Assembly: GCF_005517195.1 (NCBI RefSeq)
Contig: NZ_CP040244.1
Coordinates: forward strand, 748,501-812,500
Direction: 5' to 3'
DNA from: Streptomyces vilmorinianum
Lineage (GTDB): Bacteria; Actinomycetota; Actinomycetes; Streptomycetales; Streptomycetaceae
Length of the DNA stretch: 64,000 nt
In this document: positions 52,465 through 61,211 of the stretch, piece after piece
Layout of the letters: the number at the start of each line of letters is the position of its first letter
Position numbering within the stretch: position 1 is the stretch's first letter
Position numbers and translations under genes: made by a program
Notes under the pieces: model-generated
Seen by the model: only the letters and a program-made list of their open reading frames with translations
Databases searched by the model: none
Told to the model about the DNA's origin: nothing

Positions 52465-53334
52465 ATGAGTTCCAAGGACGCCCCGCCGCCGCTGCCCGAG
52501 CCCCTGCTGGTGCCGGTGGCTGATTCGCACACCCACCTGGACATGCAGTCCGGCACCGTCGAGGAGGCCCTCACCAAGGCCGCCGCCGTCGGCGTCGCCA
52601 CCGTCGTCCAGGTGGGCTGCGACATCAAGGGCTCCCAGTGGGCCGCCGAGACCGCCGCCGCGCACGAGAACGTGCACGCCGCCGTCGCCCTGCACCCCAA
52701 CGAGGCCCCCCGCATCGTGCTCGGGGACCCCGACGGGTGGTCCCGTCAGGGCGCCCGCGAGGCGGGCGGGGAGGCGGCTCTCGACGACGCGCTCGCCGAG
52801 ATCGACCGACTGGCCGCCCTGCCGTACGTCCGGGCCGTCGGCGAGACGGGCCTGGACTACTTCCGTACCGGCCCCGAGGGCATGGCCGCCCAGGAGCGTT
52901 CCTTCCGCGCCCACATCGAGATCGCCAAGCGGCACGGCAAGGCGCTGGTCATCCACGACCGCGAGGCCCACGCCGACGTGCTGCGCGTCCTGGAGGAGGA
53001 GGGCGCCCCGGAGCGGACCGTCTTCCACTGCTACTCCGGCGACGCCGAGATGGCCGAGATCTGCGCCGCGCACGGCTACTACATGTCCTTCGCGGGCAAC
53101 ATGACCTTCAAGAACGCCCAGCCGCTGCGCGACGCCCTCGCCGTCGCCCCGCTGGAGCTCGTCCTCGTCGAGACGGACGCCCCGTTCCTCACCCCCGCGC
53201 CGTACCGCGGACGGCCCAACGCGCCGTATCTCGTCCCGGTCACCGTCCGCGCGATGGCCGCGGTCCGCGGGATCACGGAGGAGGAGCTCTGCGAGGCGAT
53301 CGCCGTGAACACCGCGAGCGCCTTCGATTACTGA
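52465..53334 (+). CDS. tatD: TatD-family metal-dependent DNase
   Basis: A 289-residue TIM-barrel hydrolase: ligands in ADSHTHLD, the glutamate in AVGETGLDYF, LVIHDREAHADVL, TVFHCYSGD and LVETDAPFLTPAPYRG. TatD proteins act as 3'-5' DNases. An in-frame expansion at about residues 88-112 (DGWSRQGAREAGGEAALDDA) is a usual actinobacterial insertion. Followed by the rpf gene after 72 bases. Confidence 0.94.
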   Translation: MSSKDAPPPLPEPLLVPVADSHTHLDMQSGTVEEALTKAAAVGVATVVQVGCDIKGSQWAAETAAAHENVHAAVALHPNEAPRIVLGDPDGWSRQGAREAGGEAALDDALAEIDRLAALPYVRAVGETGLDYFRTGPEGMAAQERSFRAHIEIAKRHGKALVIHDREAHADVLRVLEEEGAPERTVFHCYSGDAEMAEICAAHGYYMSFAGNMTFKNAQPLRDALAVAPLELVLVETDAPFLTPAPYRGRPNAPYLVPVTVRAMAAVRGITEEELCEAIAVNTASAFDY

Positions 53335-53406
53335 TCAATAACGGTTACGTGATGTAGTCGGGTCGCTTTGGAGAGTGACGGTCGCTGCCGCTAGGGTCCG
53401 GGCCTC

Positions 53407-54660
53407 GTGAGCAACGCGCAGGGAAGTCACCGAGCCGCACGGGGCGGGCGTCGGTCGGACGTCTCCCTCCATGAGCAGCAGACCCAGGAGGCGGTACTGC
53501 TCCCCGGCCAGGGCTCCCGCGCCGAGGCCCGGCGGGCCGCCCGCCGCCGCAAGGCCTCCCCGGGCGCGGCCGAGGGCCTGCGGCGCATCGTCCCGCAGGC
53601 CCTCGTCGTCGCCTTCCTGGCCGGCGGCACCAGCGCCTTCGTCGCCAACGACAAGGCGATCCGGCTCTCCGTCGACGGCGTCCCGCGCACACTGCACACC
53701 TTCGCCGACGACGTCGGCGAACTCCTCGCCGACGAGGGCCTGGCCGTCGGCGCCCACGACATCGTCGCCCCCGCCCCCGCCGCCGACCTCGCCAGCGGCG
53801 ACGAGGTCGTCGTCCGCTACGGCCGGCCCGTCGCCCTCACCCTCGACGGCGAACGCCGCCAGGTGTGGACCACGGCCAGGACCGTCGACGGGGCCCTGCG
53901 CCAGCTCGGCGTCCGCGCCGAGGGCGCCTACCTCTCCGTCTCCCGCTCCGCCCCGATCTCCCGCCGGGGCCTCGCCCTCGACGTCCGCACCGAACGAACG
54001 GTCACCCTCCTCGCCGACGGCCGCGAACGGACCCTGCGCACCAACGCCGCCACCGTCCGCGAGGCCGTCGCGGAGGCGGGGATCACCCTCTCCGGCCAGG
54101 ACACCACCTCCGTACCGCCGAGCTCCTTCCCGCGCGACGGCCAGACGATCACCGTCATGCGGATCACCGGCACCAAGGAGATCCGGGAGGAGCCGATCCC
54201 GTACGCCGTCGAGAGGACCCGCGACCCCGGGCTCTTCGCGGGCACGGAGGTCGTCGAACGGCAGGGGGTGCAGGGTGTGCGCCGCGTCACGTACGCCCTG
54301 CGGACCGTCAACGGCGTCCGGCAGAAGCCGAAGAAGATCGGCGAGGAGGTGGTGCGGGAGCCCGTCACCCAGAAGGTGAAGGTCGGCACCCGGCCCCTGC
54401 CCTCCTCGGTGGCGGGCGCGGACGGGCTCGACTGGGGCGCGCTCGCGGCCTGCGAGTCCGGCGGCCGGCCGAACGCGGTCGACCCCTCGGGGACGTACGG
54501 CGGGCTCTACCAGTTCGACCCCGGCACGTGGCGCTCGCTCGGCGGCAGCGGAGTCGCCCAGAACGCGTCCGCCTCGGAACAGACGTACCGGGCGAAGAAG
54601 CTCTTCGTGCAGCGGGGGGCGAGTCCCTGGCCCCACTGCGGCCGAAGGCTGTACCGGTGA
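53407..54660 (+). CDS. RpfB-like resuscitation-promoting factor
   Basis: A 417-residue exported protein: a cytoplasmic basic N-terminus, a membrane/signal anchor at about 60-78 (IVPQALVVAFLAGGTSAFVA), three DUF348 repeats (about 80-250), a G5 domain (about 255-335; EEPIPYAVERTRDPGLFAGT) and the C-terminal Rpf transglycosylase domain (LAACESGGRPNAVDPSGTYG, YQFDPGTWRSLGG) with the catalytic glutamate in CESGG. It cleaves peptidoglycan and aids germination. Its stop lies within the first copy of a 20-bp tandem duplication. Confidence 0.94.
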   Translation: MSNAQGSHRAARGGRRSDVSLHEQQTQEAVLLPGQGSRAEARRAARRRKASPGAAEGLRRIVPQALVVAFLAGGTSAFVANDKAIRLSVDGVPRTLHTFADDVGELLADEGLAVGAHDIVAPAPAADLASGDEVVVRYGRPVALTLDGERRQVWTTARTVDGALRQLGVRAEGAYLSVSRSAPISRRGLALDVRTERTVTLLADGRERTLRTNAATVREAVAEAGITLSGQDTTSVPPSSFPRDGQTITVMRITGTKEIREEPIPYAVERTRDPGLFAGTEVVERQGVQGVRRVTYALRTVNGVRQKPKKIGEEVVREPVTQKVKVGTRPLPSSVAGADGLDWGALAACESGGRPNAVDPSGTYGGLYQFDPGTWRSLGGSGVAQNASASEQTYRAKKLFVQRGASPWPHCGRRLYR

Positions 54661-54682
54661 GCCGTAGGCTGTACCGGTGAGC
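54646..54682 (+). repeat. 20-bp tandem duplication at the rpf/ksgA junction
   Basis: A 17-base unit, aggctgtaccggtgagc, occurs at 54646-54662 and 54666-54682. The first copy contains the rpf stop, the second the ksgA GTG start. Confidence 0.85.
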
Positions 54683-55549
54683 ACCACCACCGGCCCCGAA
54701 GGCCCCGACGCCCTCCTCGGCCCCGCCGACATCCGTGAACTGGCGGCGGCGCTCGGCGTACGCCCCACCAAGCAGCGCGGCCAGAACTTCGTCATCGACG
54801 CCAACACGGTCCGGCGGATCGTCCGCACGGCCGAGGTGCGCCCCGACGACGTGGTCGTGGAGGTGGGCCCCGGGCTCGGCTCGCTGACCCTGGCGCTCCT
54901 GGAGGCCGCGGACCGGGTGACCGCCGTCGAGATCGACGACGTCCTGGCCGGCGCGCTGCCGGCGACGATCGCGGCCCGCCTGCCGCGGAAGAAGGACCAC
55001 TTCGCGCTGGTCCACTCCGACGCGATGCACGTCGAGGAGCTGCCCGGCCCGCCGCCCACCGCGCTCGTCGCGAACCTGCCGTACAACGTCGCGGTGCCCG
55101 TCCTGCTGCACATGCTGGACCGCTTCCCGACCATCGAGCGGACGCTGGTCATGGTCCAGGCCGAGGTCGCGGACCGGCTCGCGGCCCGGCCCGGGAACAA
55201 GGTGTACGGCGTGCCGTCGGTGAAGGCGAACTGGTACGCCGAGGTGAAGCGGGCCGGCGCGATCGGCCGCAACGTCTTCTGGCCGGCGCCGAACGTCGAC
55301 TCGGGTCTCGTCTCGCTCGTCCGCCGTACGGAACCGGTGGCGACGACCGCCTCCAAGACGGAGGTCTTCGCGGTCGTCGACGCGGCCTTCGCGCAGCGCC
55401 GCAAGACCCTGCGGGCCGCGCTCGCCGGCTGGGCGGGCTCGCCCGCGGCGGCCGAGGAGGCCCTGGTGAAGGCCGGGATCTCGCCGCAGGCGCGGGGCGA
55501 GGCGCTGACGGTGGAGGAGTTCGCGCGGATCGCGGAGGCGAAGGCGTGA
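54677..55549 (+). CDS. ksgA: 16S rRNA dimethyladenosine transferase KsgA/RsmA
   Basis: A 290-residue methyltransferase: [21 protein letters not shown] motif [18 protein letters not shown], the catalytic [15 protein letters not shown], and [16 protein letters not shown]. It dimethylates two adjacent adenines near the 3' end of 16S rRNA. GTG start at 54677 is created within the second copy of the tandem duplication; the stop overlaps ispE (GTGA). Confidence 0.95.
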   Translation: MSTTTGPEGPDALLGPADIRELAAALGVRPTKQRGQNFVIDANTVRRIVRTAEVRPDDVVVEVGPGLGSLTLALLEAADRVTAVEIDDVLAGALPATIAARLPRKKDHFALVHSDAMHVEELPGPPPTALVANLPYNVAVPVLLHMLDRFPTIERTLVMVQAEVADRLAARPGNKVYGVPSVKANWYAEVKRAGAIGRNVFWPAPNVDSGLVSLVRRTEPVATTASKTEVFAVVDAAFAQRRKTLRAALAGWAGSPAAAEEALVKAGISPQARGEALTVEEFARIAEAKA

Positions 55550-56595
55550 GCGGGGCCGGTACGGAGCGGAACGCGGGTACGGAGCGGGGTACGGGCGCGG
55601 AGTTCGGCGCGGGCACGGCACCTGGCACCGGCACGTCGTCCGGCACCGGAACGGCGTCCCGTGGGGCAGGCGTCGGCGGCGCGCACGCGGGTGCTGCCCG
55701 GGGCGTCACGGTACGTGTGCCCGCCAAGGTCAACGTCCAGCTGGCGGTCGGCGGGGCGCGGCCCGACGGGTTCCACGACCTGGCGAACGTCTTCCTCGCC
55801 GTGTCCCTGTACGACGAGGTGACCGCGACCCCCGCCGAGGAGCTGACGGTGACCTGCGAGGGGCCGGACGCGGACAAGGTCCCGCTGGACCGGACGAACC
55901 TCGCCGCGCGGGCGGCGGAACTGCTCGCCGCCCGGCACGGCATCTCCCCGGACGTGCACCTGCACATCGCCAAGGACATCCCGGTGGCCGGCGGCATGGC
56001 GGGCGGCAGCGCCGACGGCGCGGGCGCGCTGCTCGCGTGCGACGCGCTGTGGGGTCTGAACGCGCCGCGCGAGGAGCTCCTGGAGATCTGCGCGGAGCTC
56101 GGCAGCGATGTGCCGTTCAGCCTCGTCGGCGGGGCGGCGCTCGGCGTCGGGCGCGGCGAGAGGCTGACGGAGCTTCCGGTGGGCGGCGGCTTCCACTGGG
56201 TGTTCGCCGTCGCCGACGGGGGGCTCTCGACCCCGGCGGTGTACGGCGAGTTCGACCGGCTCACGGAGGGCGTCACCGTCCCCGAGCCGGTCGCCTCCCC
56301 GGACCTCCTGGAGGCCCTCCGCACCGGCGACGCGACCGCCCTGGCCGGAGCCCTCGCGAACGACCTCCAGGCGGCCGCCGTCTCCCTGCGCCCGTCCCTG
56401 ACGGCGACGCTGGAGGCGGGCACGGCGGCCGGCGCGCTGGCCGCCCTGGTCTCGGGCTCGGGCCCGACGACGGCGTTCCTGGTGAAGGACGAGGAGTCGG
56501 CGGAGGCGGTCGCGGCCGCCCTGATCGCCTCCGGCACCTGCCGCACGGCCCGCGTGGCCTCGTCCCCGGCGCCGGGCGCGACGGTTCTCGGCTAG
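55546..56595 (+). CDS. ispE: 4-diphosphocytidyl-2-C-methyl-D-erythritol kinase IspE
   Basis: A 349-residue GHMP kinase; the conserved enzyme begins at about residue 52 ([20 protein letters not shown]) and has the ATP loop [19 protein letters not shown] and [13 protein letters not shown]. It phosphorylates CDP-methylerythritol in the MEP isoprenoid pathway. The first 50 residues are a Gly/Thr/Ser/Glu repeat ([28 protein letters not shown]) lacking in most relatives. Its stop directly abuts the stop of the convergent gene (ctagctag palindrome at 56592-56599). Confidence 0.94.
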   Translation: MSGAGTERNAGTERGTGAEFGAGTAPGTGTSSGTGTASRGAGVGGAHAGAARGVTVRVPAKVNVQLAVGGARPDGFHDLANVFLAVSLYDEVTATPAEELTVTCEGPDADKVPLDRTNLAARAAELLAARHGISPDVHLHIAKDIPVAGGMAGGSADGAGALLACDALWGLNAPREELLEICAELGSDVPFSLVGGAALGVGRGERLTELPVGGGFHWVFAVADGGLSTPAVYGEFDRLTEGVTVPEPVASPDLLEALRTGDATALAGALANDLQAAAVSLRPSLTATLEAGTAAGALAALVSGSGPTTAFLVKDEESAEAVAAALIASGTCRTARVASSPAPGATVLG

Positions 56596-57573
56596 CTAGC
56601 TCTTGCCCTTGTTGAGGCGGGCCAGGAGCAGGTTCGGGTCCTTCACGGGGGCGAAGTAGGAAGCGCTCGGTACGTAGACGGTCTCGCCGCGCACCGCCAC
56701 GGAGGTCGGGTTGGAGAGCCCGTCCTGCCCGGTGAGGACGACCGTGTGGGTGCCGTCGGGGCGTACGAGGGCGAGTTCGCTGTCCATGATCAGGGTGGCG
56801 AGGACGGTGTCGTCGTGCCCGGTGAAGGCGAAGTCGTCGATCCAGGTCAGCCCGGTCGCCCGGGTCTCGATGGTCCCGGCGCTCTCGTCGGGGAGGACCG
56901 GGATGCGCAGCAGCGTCTGCCGGTCGGTGTTGGACACCCACACGGCGCCGTTGTGGACCTTGATCCCGTTGGCGCCGACGCCGAAGCCGTCGGGGGCGGC
57001 CAGGGGCTGGAGCTCGGTTCCCGTGGCCCAGGCCGTGGGCGTGCCGCCTTCCTGCGGGACGCGCCACACGGTTCCGAGGACGGAGTCGGCGACGTAGAAC
57101 ACGCCGCATTTCTCGTCGAGGGCGAGGCTGTTGGGGAGCCCGTCGGCCGGCAGCTCGGCGATCTGGACGGGCGCGCTGCCGCCGGGCTTGATGCGCCAGA
57201 TGCCGGTCTCGCTCGTTCCGGTGGCGTAGACGACGTAGAGCGTGCCGTCGTGGGCGCGGGCGATCCCCATGGCGGCGGCCGCGCCGATGATGGGCGTGTT
57301 CGGGTTCGCCACGGCGGGCAGGGTCGCGACGATCCGCTGTGCCCCGTGCTTGTCGACGTTGGCGACCTGCCGGGCGAAGGACAGGGTCAGGTTCGCGGAG
57401 CCGTCGGGTTCGAGGGCGATGTTCTCCGGTGTCTGCCCGAGGGCGAAGTCGAAGTGGGCGACGACGCGCGGGTCCGTCACGGTCGGCTCACCGGCCGAGG
57501 TGGGGCCTGACGCGAGCACGGTGAGGGCGACGGTGGCCGTGGCGGCGGCGACCAGGCGGGGGAGTCGGGGCAT
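56596..57573 (-). CDS. Secreted SMP-30/NHL-like beta-propeller protein
   Basis: A 325-residue exported protein with a signal peptide of about 27 residues (MPRLPRLVAAATATVALTVL) followed by propeller blades: IALEPDGSANLTLSFARQVA, GIARAHDGTLYVVYATGTSE, SLALDEKCGVFYVADSVLGT, GIKVHNGAVWVSNTDRQTLL and VAVRGETVYVPSASYF. It resembles actinobacterial secreted SMP-30/gluconolactonase-like proteins; the lack of clear catalytic metal ligands argues for binding rather than catalysis, though this is uncertain. Confidence 0.85.
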   Translation of the reverse strand: MPRLPRLVAAATATVALTVLASGPTSAGEPTVTDPRVVAHFDFALGQTPENIALEPDGSANLTLSFARQVANVDKHGAQRIVATLPAVANPNTPIIGAAAAMGIARAHDGTLYVVYATGTSETGIWRIKPGGSAPVQIAELPADGLPNSLALDEKCGVFYVADSVLGTVWRVPQEGGTPTAWATGTELQPLAAPDGFGVGANGIKVHNGAVWVSNTDRQTLLRIPVLPDESAGTIETRATGLTWIDDFAFTGHDDTVLATLIMDSELALVRPDGTHTVVLTGQDGLSNPTSVAVRGETVYVPSASYFAPVKDPNLLLARLNKGKS

Positions 57574-57827
57574 GGGGCCTCTCCTTGGGGGCGGGCGAGC
57601 GGGCGAGCGGGAAGCGGGCGAGCGGGCACGGGGCGCCGGGTGCCCGGCACCAGACGAAACATGACGATGAGTCAGCCCGGGCCGGTGGGAGGCACGGCCG
57701 GGGGATCGCCCGCGTGGCCGACGGCGTGGGGCCGGTTGGCGCTGCGTCGGGAAGCGCGCGTACTCAGAGGCCGGTTGAGTATCCGCACCCTGACGGAGGG
57801 CCGGGCGCCCGCGGGACCGTACCCCGT

Positions 57828-59177
57828 ATGGGAAACAGCGGAGTCAGCGCTCGGGAACTCGCCGCCGCCACCCCCGCGACGCGGGACCGGTACGTCGATC
57901 TGTTGCGGGTCGCCTCGCTCGGGGTCGTGGTGCTCGGCCACTGGCTGATGGCCGTGGTCGACGGCGGCGGGCAGGTGGGCAACCTGCTCGCCGTCGTCCC
58001 CGGACTGCAGGTGGTGACCTGGGCGCTCCAGGTCATGCCGGTGTTCTTCTTCGTGGGCGGGTTCTCGCACGCCCTGGCCTACCGCTCCCGTCCCCGGTAC
58101 GCCGCCTTCCTGCGGGCCCGGCTGCAGCGGCTGCTGCGGCCGACGATGGTGTTCGTCGGGGTCTGGGGGATCGCCGCGCTGGTCATCCAGCTTCTCGGCG
58201 GGGACGGCGGCCTGACCGGGGTCGCGCTGCGCCTCGTCACCCAGCCGCTGTGGTTCATCGGGATCTACCTCGCGATGGTGGCGTTCACCCCGCCGCTGCT
58301 GACGCTGCACGAGCGGTGGGGCTGGGGCGCGTTCGGGGCGCTCGTGGGCGGCGCGGTCGTCGTGGACGTGGTGCGGTTCGCGGCGGACGTCCCCTTCGTC
58401 GAGTTCCTGAACTTCGCGTTCGTGTGGCTGGCGATCCATCAGCTCGGCTTCCTGCGGGCCGACGGGATGATCCGCCTGCCCGGCGTCCTCGCCGGGGCCG
58501 GCCTCACCGCCGCCGCGCTCCTCGTCGCCCTCGGCCCGTATCCGCTCTCCATGGTCGGGATGCCCGGCGAGAAGGTCTCCAACATGGCCCCGCCCACCCT
58601 GGCCCTCCTGGCGCACGGCCTGTGGCTGGTGGGCGCGGTGGAGCTGCTGAAGGGACCGGGGGCCCGGTTCACCGCGCGGGCGGGCGTCTGGCACAAGGTC
58701 GTCGCCGCCAACGGGATCGCGATGACCGCGTTCCTGTGGCACCTGACCGCCATGCTCGGCGTGTACGGCGCGCTCCTCGCCCTCGACGTACGGCTGCCCG
58801 CGCCCGCGACCGCCGCCTGGTGGGCCCAGGCGCCGCTCCGTATCGCCGCCGCGGCCGTCCTCACCGCCCTGCTCGTCGCCGCCTTCCGCCGCTTCGAACA
58901 GCCTGCCGCGACGGCGCCGGCCGACGGCTCCGCCGCCCTTCCCCCAGCCTCCGGCCGGGGGGACCCCCATCTCGCTTCGCTCGCCGCCCTCGGCGTCACC
59001 CTGGCCCTCTTCGGTGTCCTTGGCCTGTCCATGGTCGGCTTCGGCGGCCTCCTGGAAGGCCACTCGGCGACGCTGATCGCGGTCGACGTCACCGCCCCGG
59101 CGGCGGTGGGGATGGCCCTGGCGGGCTGGCTCCTGGTCGAACGGGCGGGCCGTGGGCGGAACACCCGAATGTCCTGA
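57828..59177 (+). CDS. Acyltransferase-3 family membrane protein
   Basis: A 449-residue protein with about ten to eleven helices. The AT3 signature is visible: DLLRVASLGVVVLGHWL (conserved histidine), MPVFFFVGGFSHALAYRS and RRLLRP-like QRLLRPTMVFVG. It transfers acyl groups to extracytoplasmic sugars or lipids. A G-rich palindromic repeat (58938-58970) inserts LPPASGRGDPHLASLA into the loop before the last two helices. ATG 57828 chosen because the conserved part starts near residue 20. Confidence 0.9.
   Translation: MGNSGVSARELAAATPATRDRYVDLLRVASLGVVVLGHWLMAVVDGGGQVGNLLAVVPGLQVVTWALQVMPVFFFVGGFSHALAYRSRPRYAAFLRARLQRLLRPTMVFVGVWGIAALVIQLLGGDGGLTGVALRLVTQPLWFIGIYLAMVAFTPPLLTLHERWGWGAFGALVGGAVVVDVVRFAADVPFVEFLNFAFVWLAIHQLGFLRADGMIRLPGVLAGAGLTAAALLVALGPYPLSMVGMPGEKVSNMAPPTLALLAHGLWLVGAVELLKGPGARFTARAGVWHKVVAANGIAMTAFLWHLTAMLGVYGALLALDVRLPAPATAAWWAQAPLRIAAAAVLTALLVAAFRRFEQPAATAPADGSAALPPASGRGDPHLASLAALGVTLALFGVLGLSMVGFGGLLEGHSATLIAVDVTAPAAVGMALAGWLLVERAGRGRNTRMS
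58938..58970 (-). repeat. G-rich palindromic repeat, copy B (inside acyltransferase gene)
   Basis: On the minus strand it reads atGGGGGtcCCcCCgg-ccggagg-ctGGGGGaag, the same pattern as copy A, and adds about 11 residues in frame. Confidence 0.62.
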
Positions 59178-59364
59178 CGTAGAGTCAGATGTGCGGACGG
59201 GAGTGGCTGTTGAAAAGGTCCTGTGTCCATTCGGTGTGCGGGTCCACACCCGGTCTCACCTGCGCGTCGAGGACCGGACCGTGCGCACGCGCCCGTACGC
59301 GTACCCCTACGCTGTTGTCCTCCAAACGGTGGATCCGAGCAGTGCGACGGACGGAGTGTGACGG

Positions 59365-61122
59365 GTGACGGGGGCGAACGGCGCAGAGCTGGTCGGCGAG
59401 GTTCTGGGCGGGCGATACCGCGTGACCCGGATGATCGGGCGCGGTGGCATGGGAGTGGTCGCCCGTGCGGTGGACCAGCTGCTGAACCGCGAGGTCGCCG
59501 TCAAGGTCCTGCGGGCCTACACCGACGCCTCCCCGGCCGAACTGGCCGATCTGCGGGTCCGGATGCAGCGCGAGGCGCAGGCCGCCGCCCGTATCCGGCA
59601 CAACGGTGTGGTCACCGTGCACGACGTGGTCGAGGAGCAGGGGCTGCCGGTCATCGTCATGGAGCTCGTCGACGGGCCCTCCCTCGACGACGTGCTGACG
59701 CAGCGCGGCCCGCTGGACCCGCGCGAGGCGGCCGCGATCGGCGCCAAGCTGATGGACGCGCTCGACGCGGCCCACCGGGCCGGGGTCCTGCACCGCGACG
59801 TCAAGCCCGGCAACGTGCTCCTCGAGCGCACCGGCCGGGTCGTGCTCACCGACTTCGGCATCGCCAGCATGGACACCTCCGGCGACGACGCCATGGCCAA
59901 GCTGACCCAGAGCGGTCAGATCGTCGGCTCCCTCGACTATCTGCCGCCGGAGCGCGCCCAGGGCCAGGAACCCGGCGCCGCGTCGGACATCTGGTCGCTC
60001 GGCATGACGCTGTACGCGGCCGTGGAGGGCGCCTCGCCCTTCCGCCGTACGTCGGTGTGGTCCACGCTGGCGGCGATCGTCGGCGAACCGCTGCCGGAGC
60101 CCGTGCGGTCCGGGCCGCTCACCCCGGTGCTGCGGGCGCTGATGGCCAAGGACCCGCGGGACCGGCCGGATGCCGGGCAGGCGCGCGACATGCTGGAGCG
60201 CGTCGCCTCGGGCGGGACGGTGAACCTCGCGTCCGCCGCCCCGGCCCCTGGCCCCGTCACCCCGCCCGGTGCCTTCGGTCCTGCCGCCGCGCCGTTCCAC
60301 CAGCCCGCTCCGCAGCCCGCAGGGGTCGCCTACACGCCGACCGACCCGCACGGCGGTGTCCCGCAGCCGGGCGGGCAGGCGGGGATGCACGCCGGCATGC
60401 AGCCCGGCGTACCCGCCGGTCGCGGCAGCCGCTCCGAGACCCGTACGACGCTCGTCCGCGAGCGGCGGCGCCGCACCCGCACCATCGCAGCGGTGGCGGC
60501 CGCCGCCGTGATCGCCGGAGGCGGCGTCGCCTACGCCTTGATGAACCAGGGCGGGGACACGGGCGGCGCAGGGTCGAACGCGGCGCTTCCCGCGGCGAGC
60601 ACCCCGGCCGACGGCGACATGTCCGGTACGGGCGGTACGGCCGACGGCCCGAGTTCCCCGGGGGACCTGACCTCCATGAGCCCCGGCGAGACGCGGTCCG
60701 GCGCCCCCTCGGAGGGGACGGACGCTCCCAAGGGCGACGACAAGGAGCCGGGTCCCACGCCGACATCCGGCGACGACGCCGACAAGCCGACCACGAGCCC
60801 GTCCGCCGCCCCGGAGACCACACCCAGCCCCACGGCGAAGGAGCCCACCCCGGTGTCGACGGCCTGCACCGGCTGGGCCCACTCGAACCGCAGCGACGGC
60901 TACGGCTACCTGTCCCAGAACTCCCACCTCTACACCGGGCCGTACGCGGACTGCGGCTGGGTGACCCCGGTCAAGGACGGCGTGAAGATCTACTACCACT
61001 GCTACGTCACCAATGCCCATGGCAACAAGTGGATCTACGCCCGTATCCAGGGCACGGAGACCGAGGGCTGGGTGTTCGCCGACAAGACCACCGGGGGGAG
61101 CGGCGCACTCAACCGCTGCTAG
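59365..61122 (+). CDS. Transmembrane Ser/Thr protein kinase with extracellular SH3-like domain
   Basis: A 585-residue kinase (GTG 59365 after GGAG). Kinase domain about 17-275: IGRGGMGVV, lysine in VAVKVL, HRDVKPGNVLL, DFGIA, and LPPERAQG. A Pro-rich juxtamembrane region follows; the membrane helix is at about 371-392 (TIAAVAAAAVIAGGGVAYAL). An external Ser/Thr/Pro linker leads to a C-terminal Cys-containing SH3-like domain (about 500-585; SNRSDGYGYLSQNSHLYTGP, ... CYVTNAHGNKWIYARIQG). No PASTA repeats, so the ligand differs from PknB; cell-wall sensing is likely. Confidence 0.92.
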   Translation: MTGANGAELVGEVLGGRYRVTRMIGRGGMGVVARAVDQLLNREVAVKVLRAYTDASPAELADLRVRMQREAQAAARIRHNGVVTVHDVVEEQGLPVIVMELVDGPSLDDVLTQRGPLDPREAAAIGAKLMDALDAAHRAGVLHRDVKPGNVLLERTGRVVLTDFGIASMDTSGDDAMAKLTQSGQIVGSLDYLPPERAQGQEPGAASDIWSLGMTLYAAVEGASPFRRTSVWSTLAAIVGEPLPEPVRSGPLTPVLRALMAKDPRDRPDAGQARDMLERVASGGTVNLASAAPAPGPVTPPGAFGPAAAPFHQPAPQPAGVAYTPTDPHGGVPQPGGQAGMHAGMQPGVPAGRGSRSETRTTLVRERRRRTRTIAAVAAAAVIAGGGVAYALMNQGGDTGGAGSNAALPAASTPADGDMSGTGGTADGPSSPGDLTSMSPGETRSGAPSEGTDAPKGDDKEPGPTPTSGDDADKPTTSPSAAPETTPSPTAKEPTPVSTACTGWAHSNRSDGYGYLSQNSHLYTGPYADCGWVTPVKDGVKIYYHCYVTNAHGNKWIYARIQGTETEGWVFADKTTGGSGALNRC

Positions 61123-61211
61123 GGGCTGTCTCCTGGATCTTGCCGGGCGTCGCCGTGCCGGCGCGGCCGTCTACCCTTGGACGTCGATCGTCCCCCCGTA
61201 CAGGAGTCAAA

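Noticed and set aside
53335..53406. c-di-AMP (ydaO) riboswitch before the rpf gene
   Set aside because: Such riboswitches precede some rpf genes, but 72 bases cannot hold one and no conserved stems are seen.
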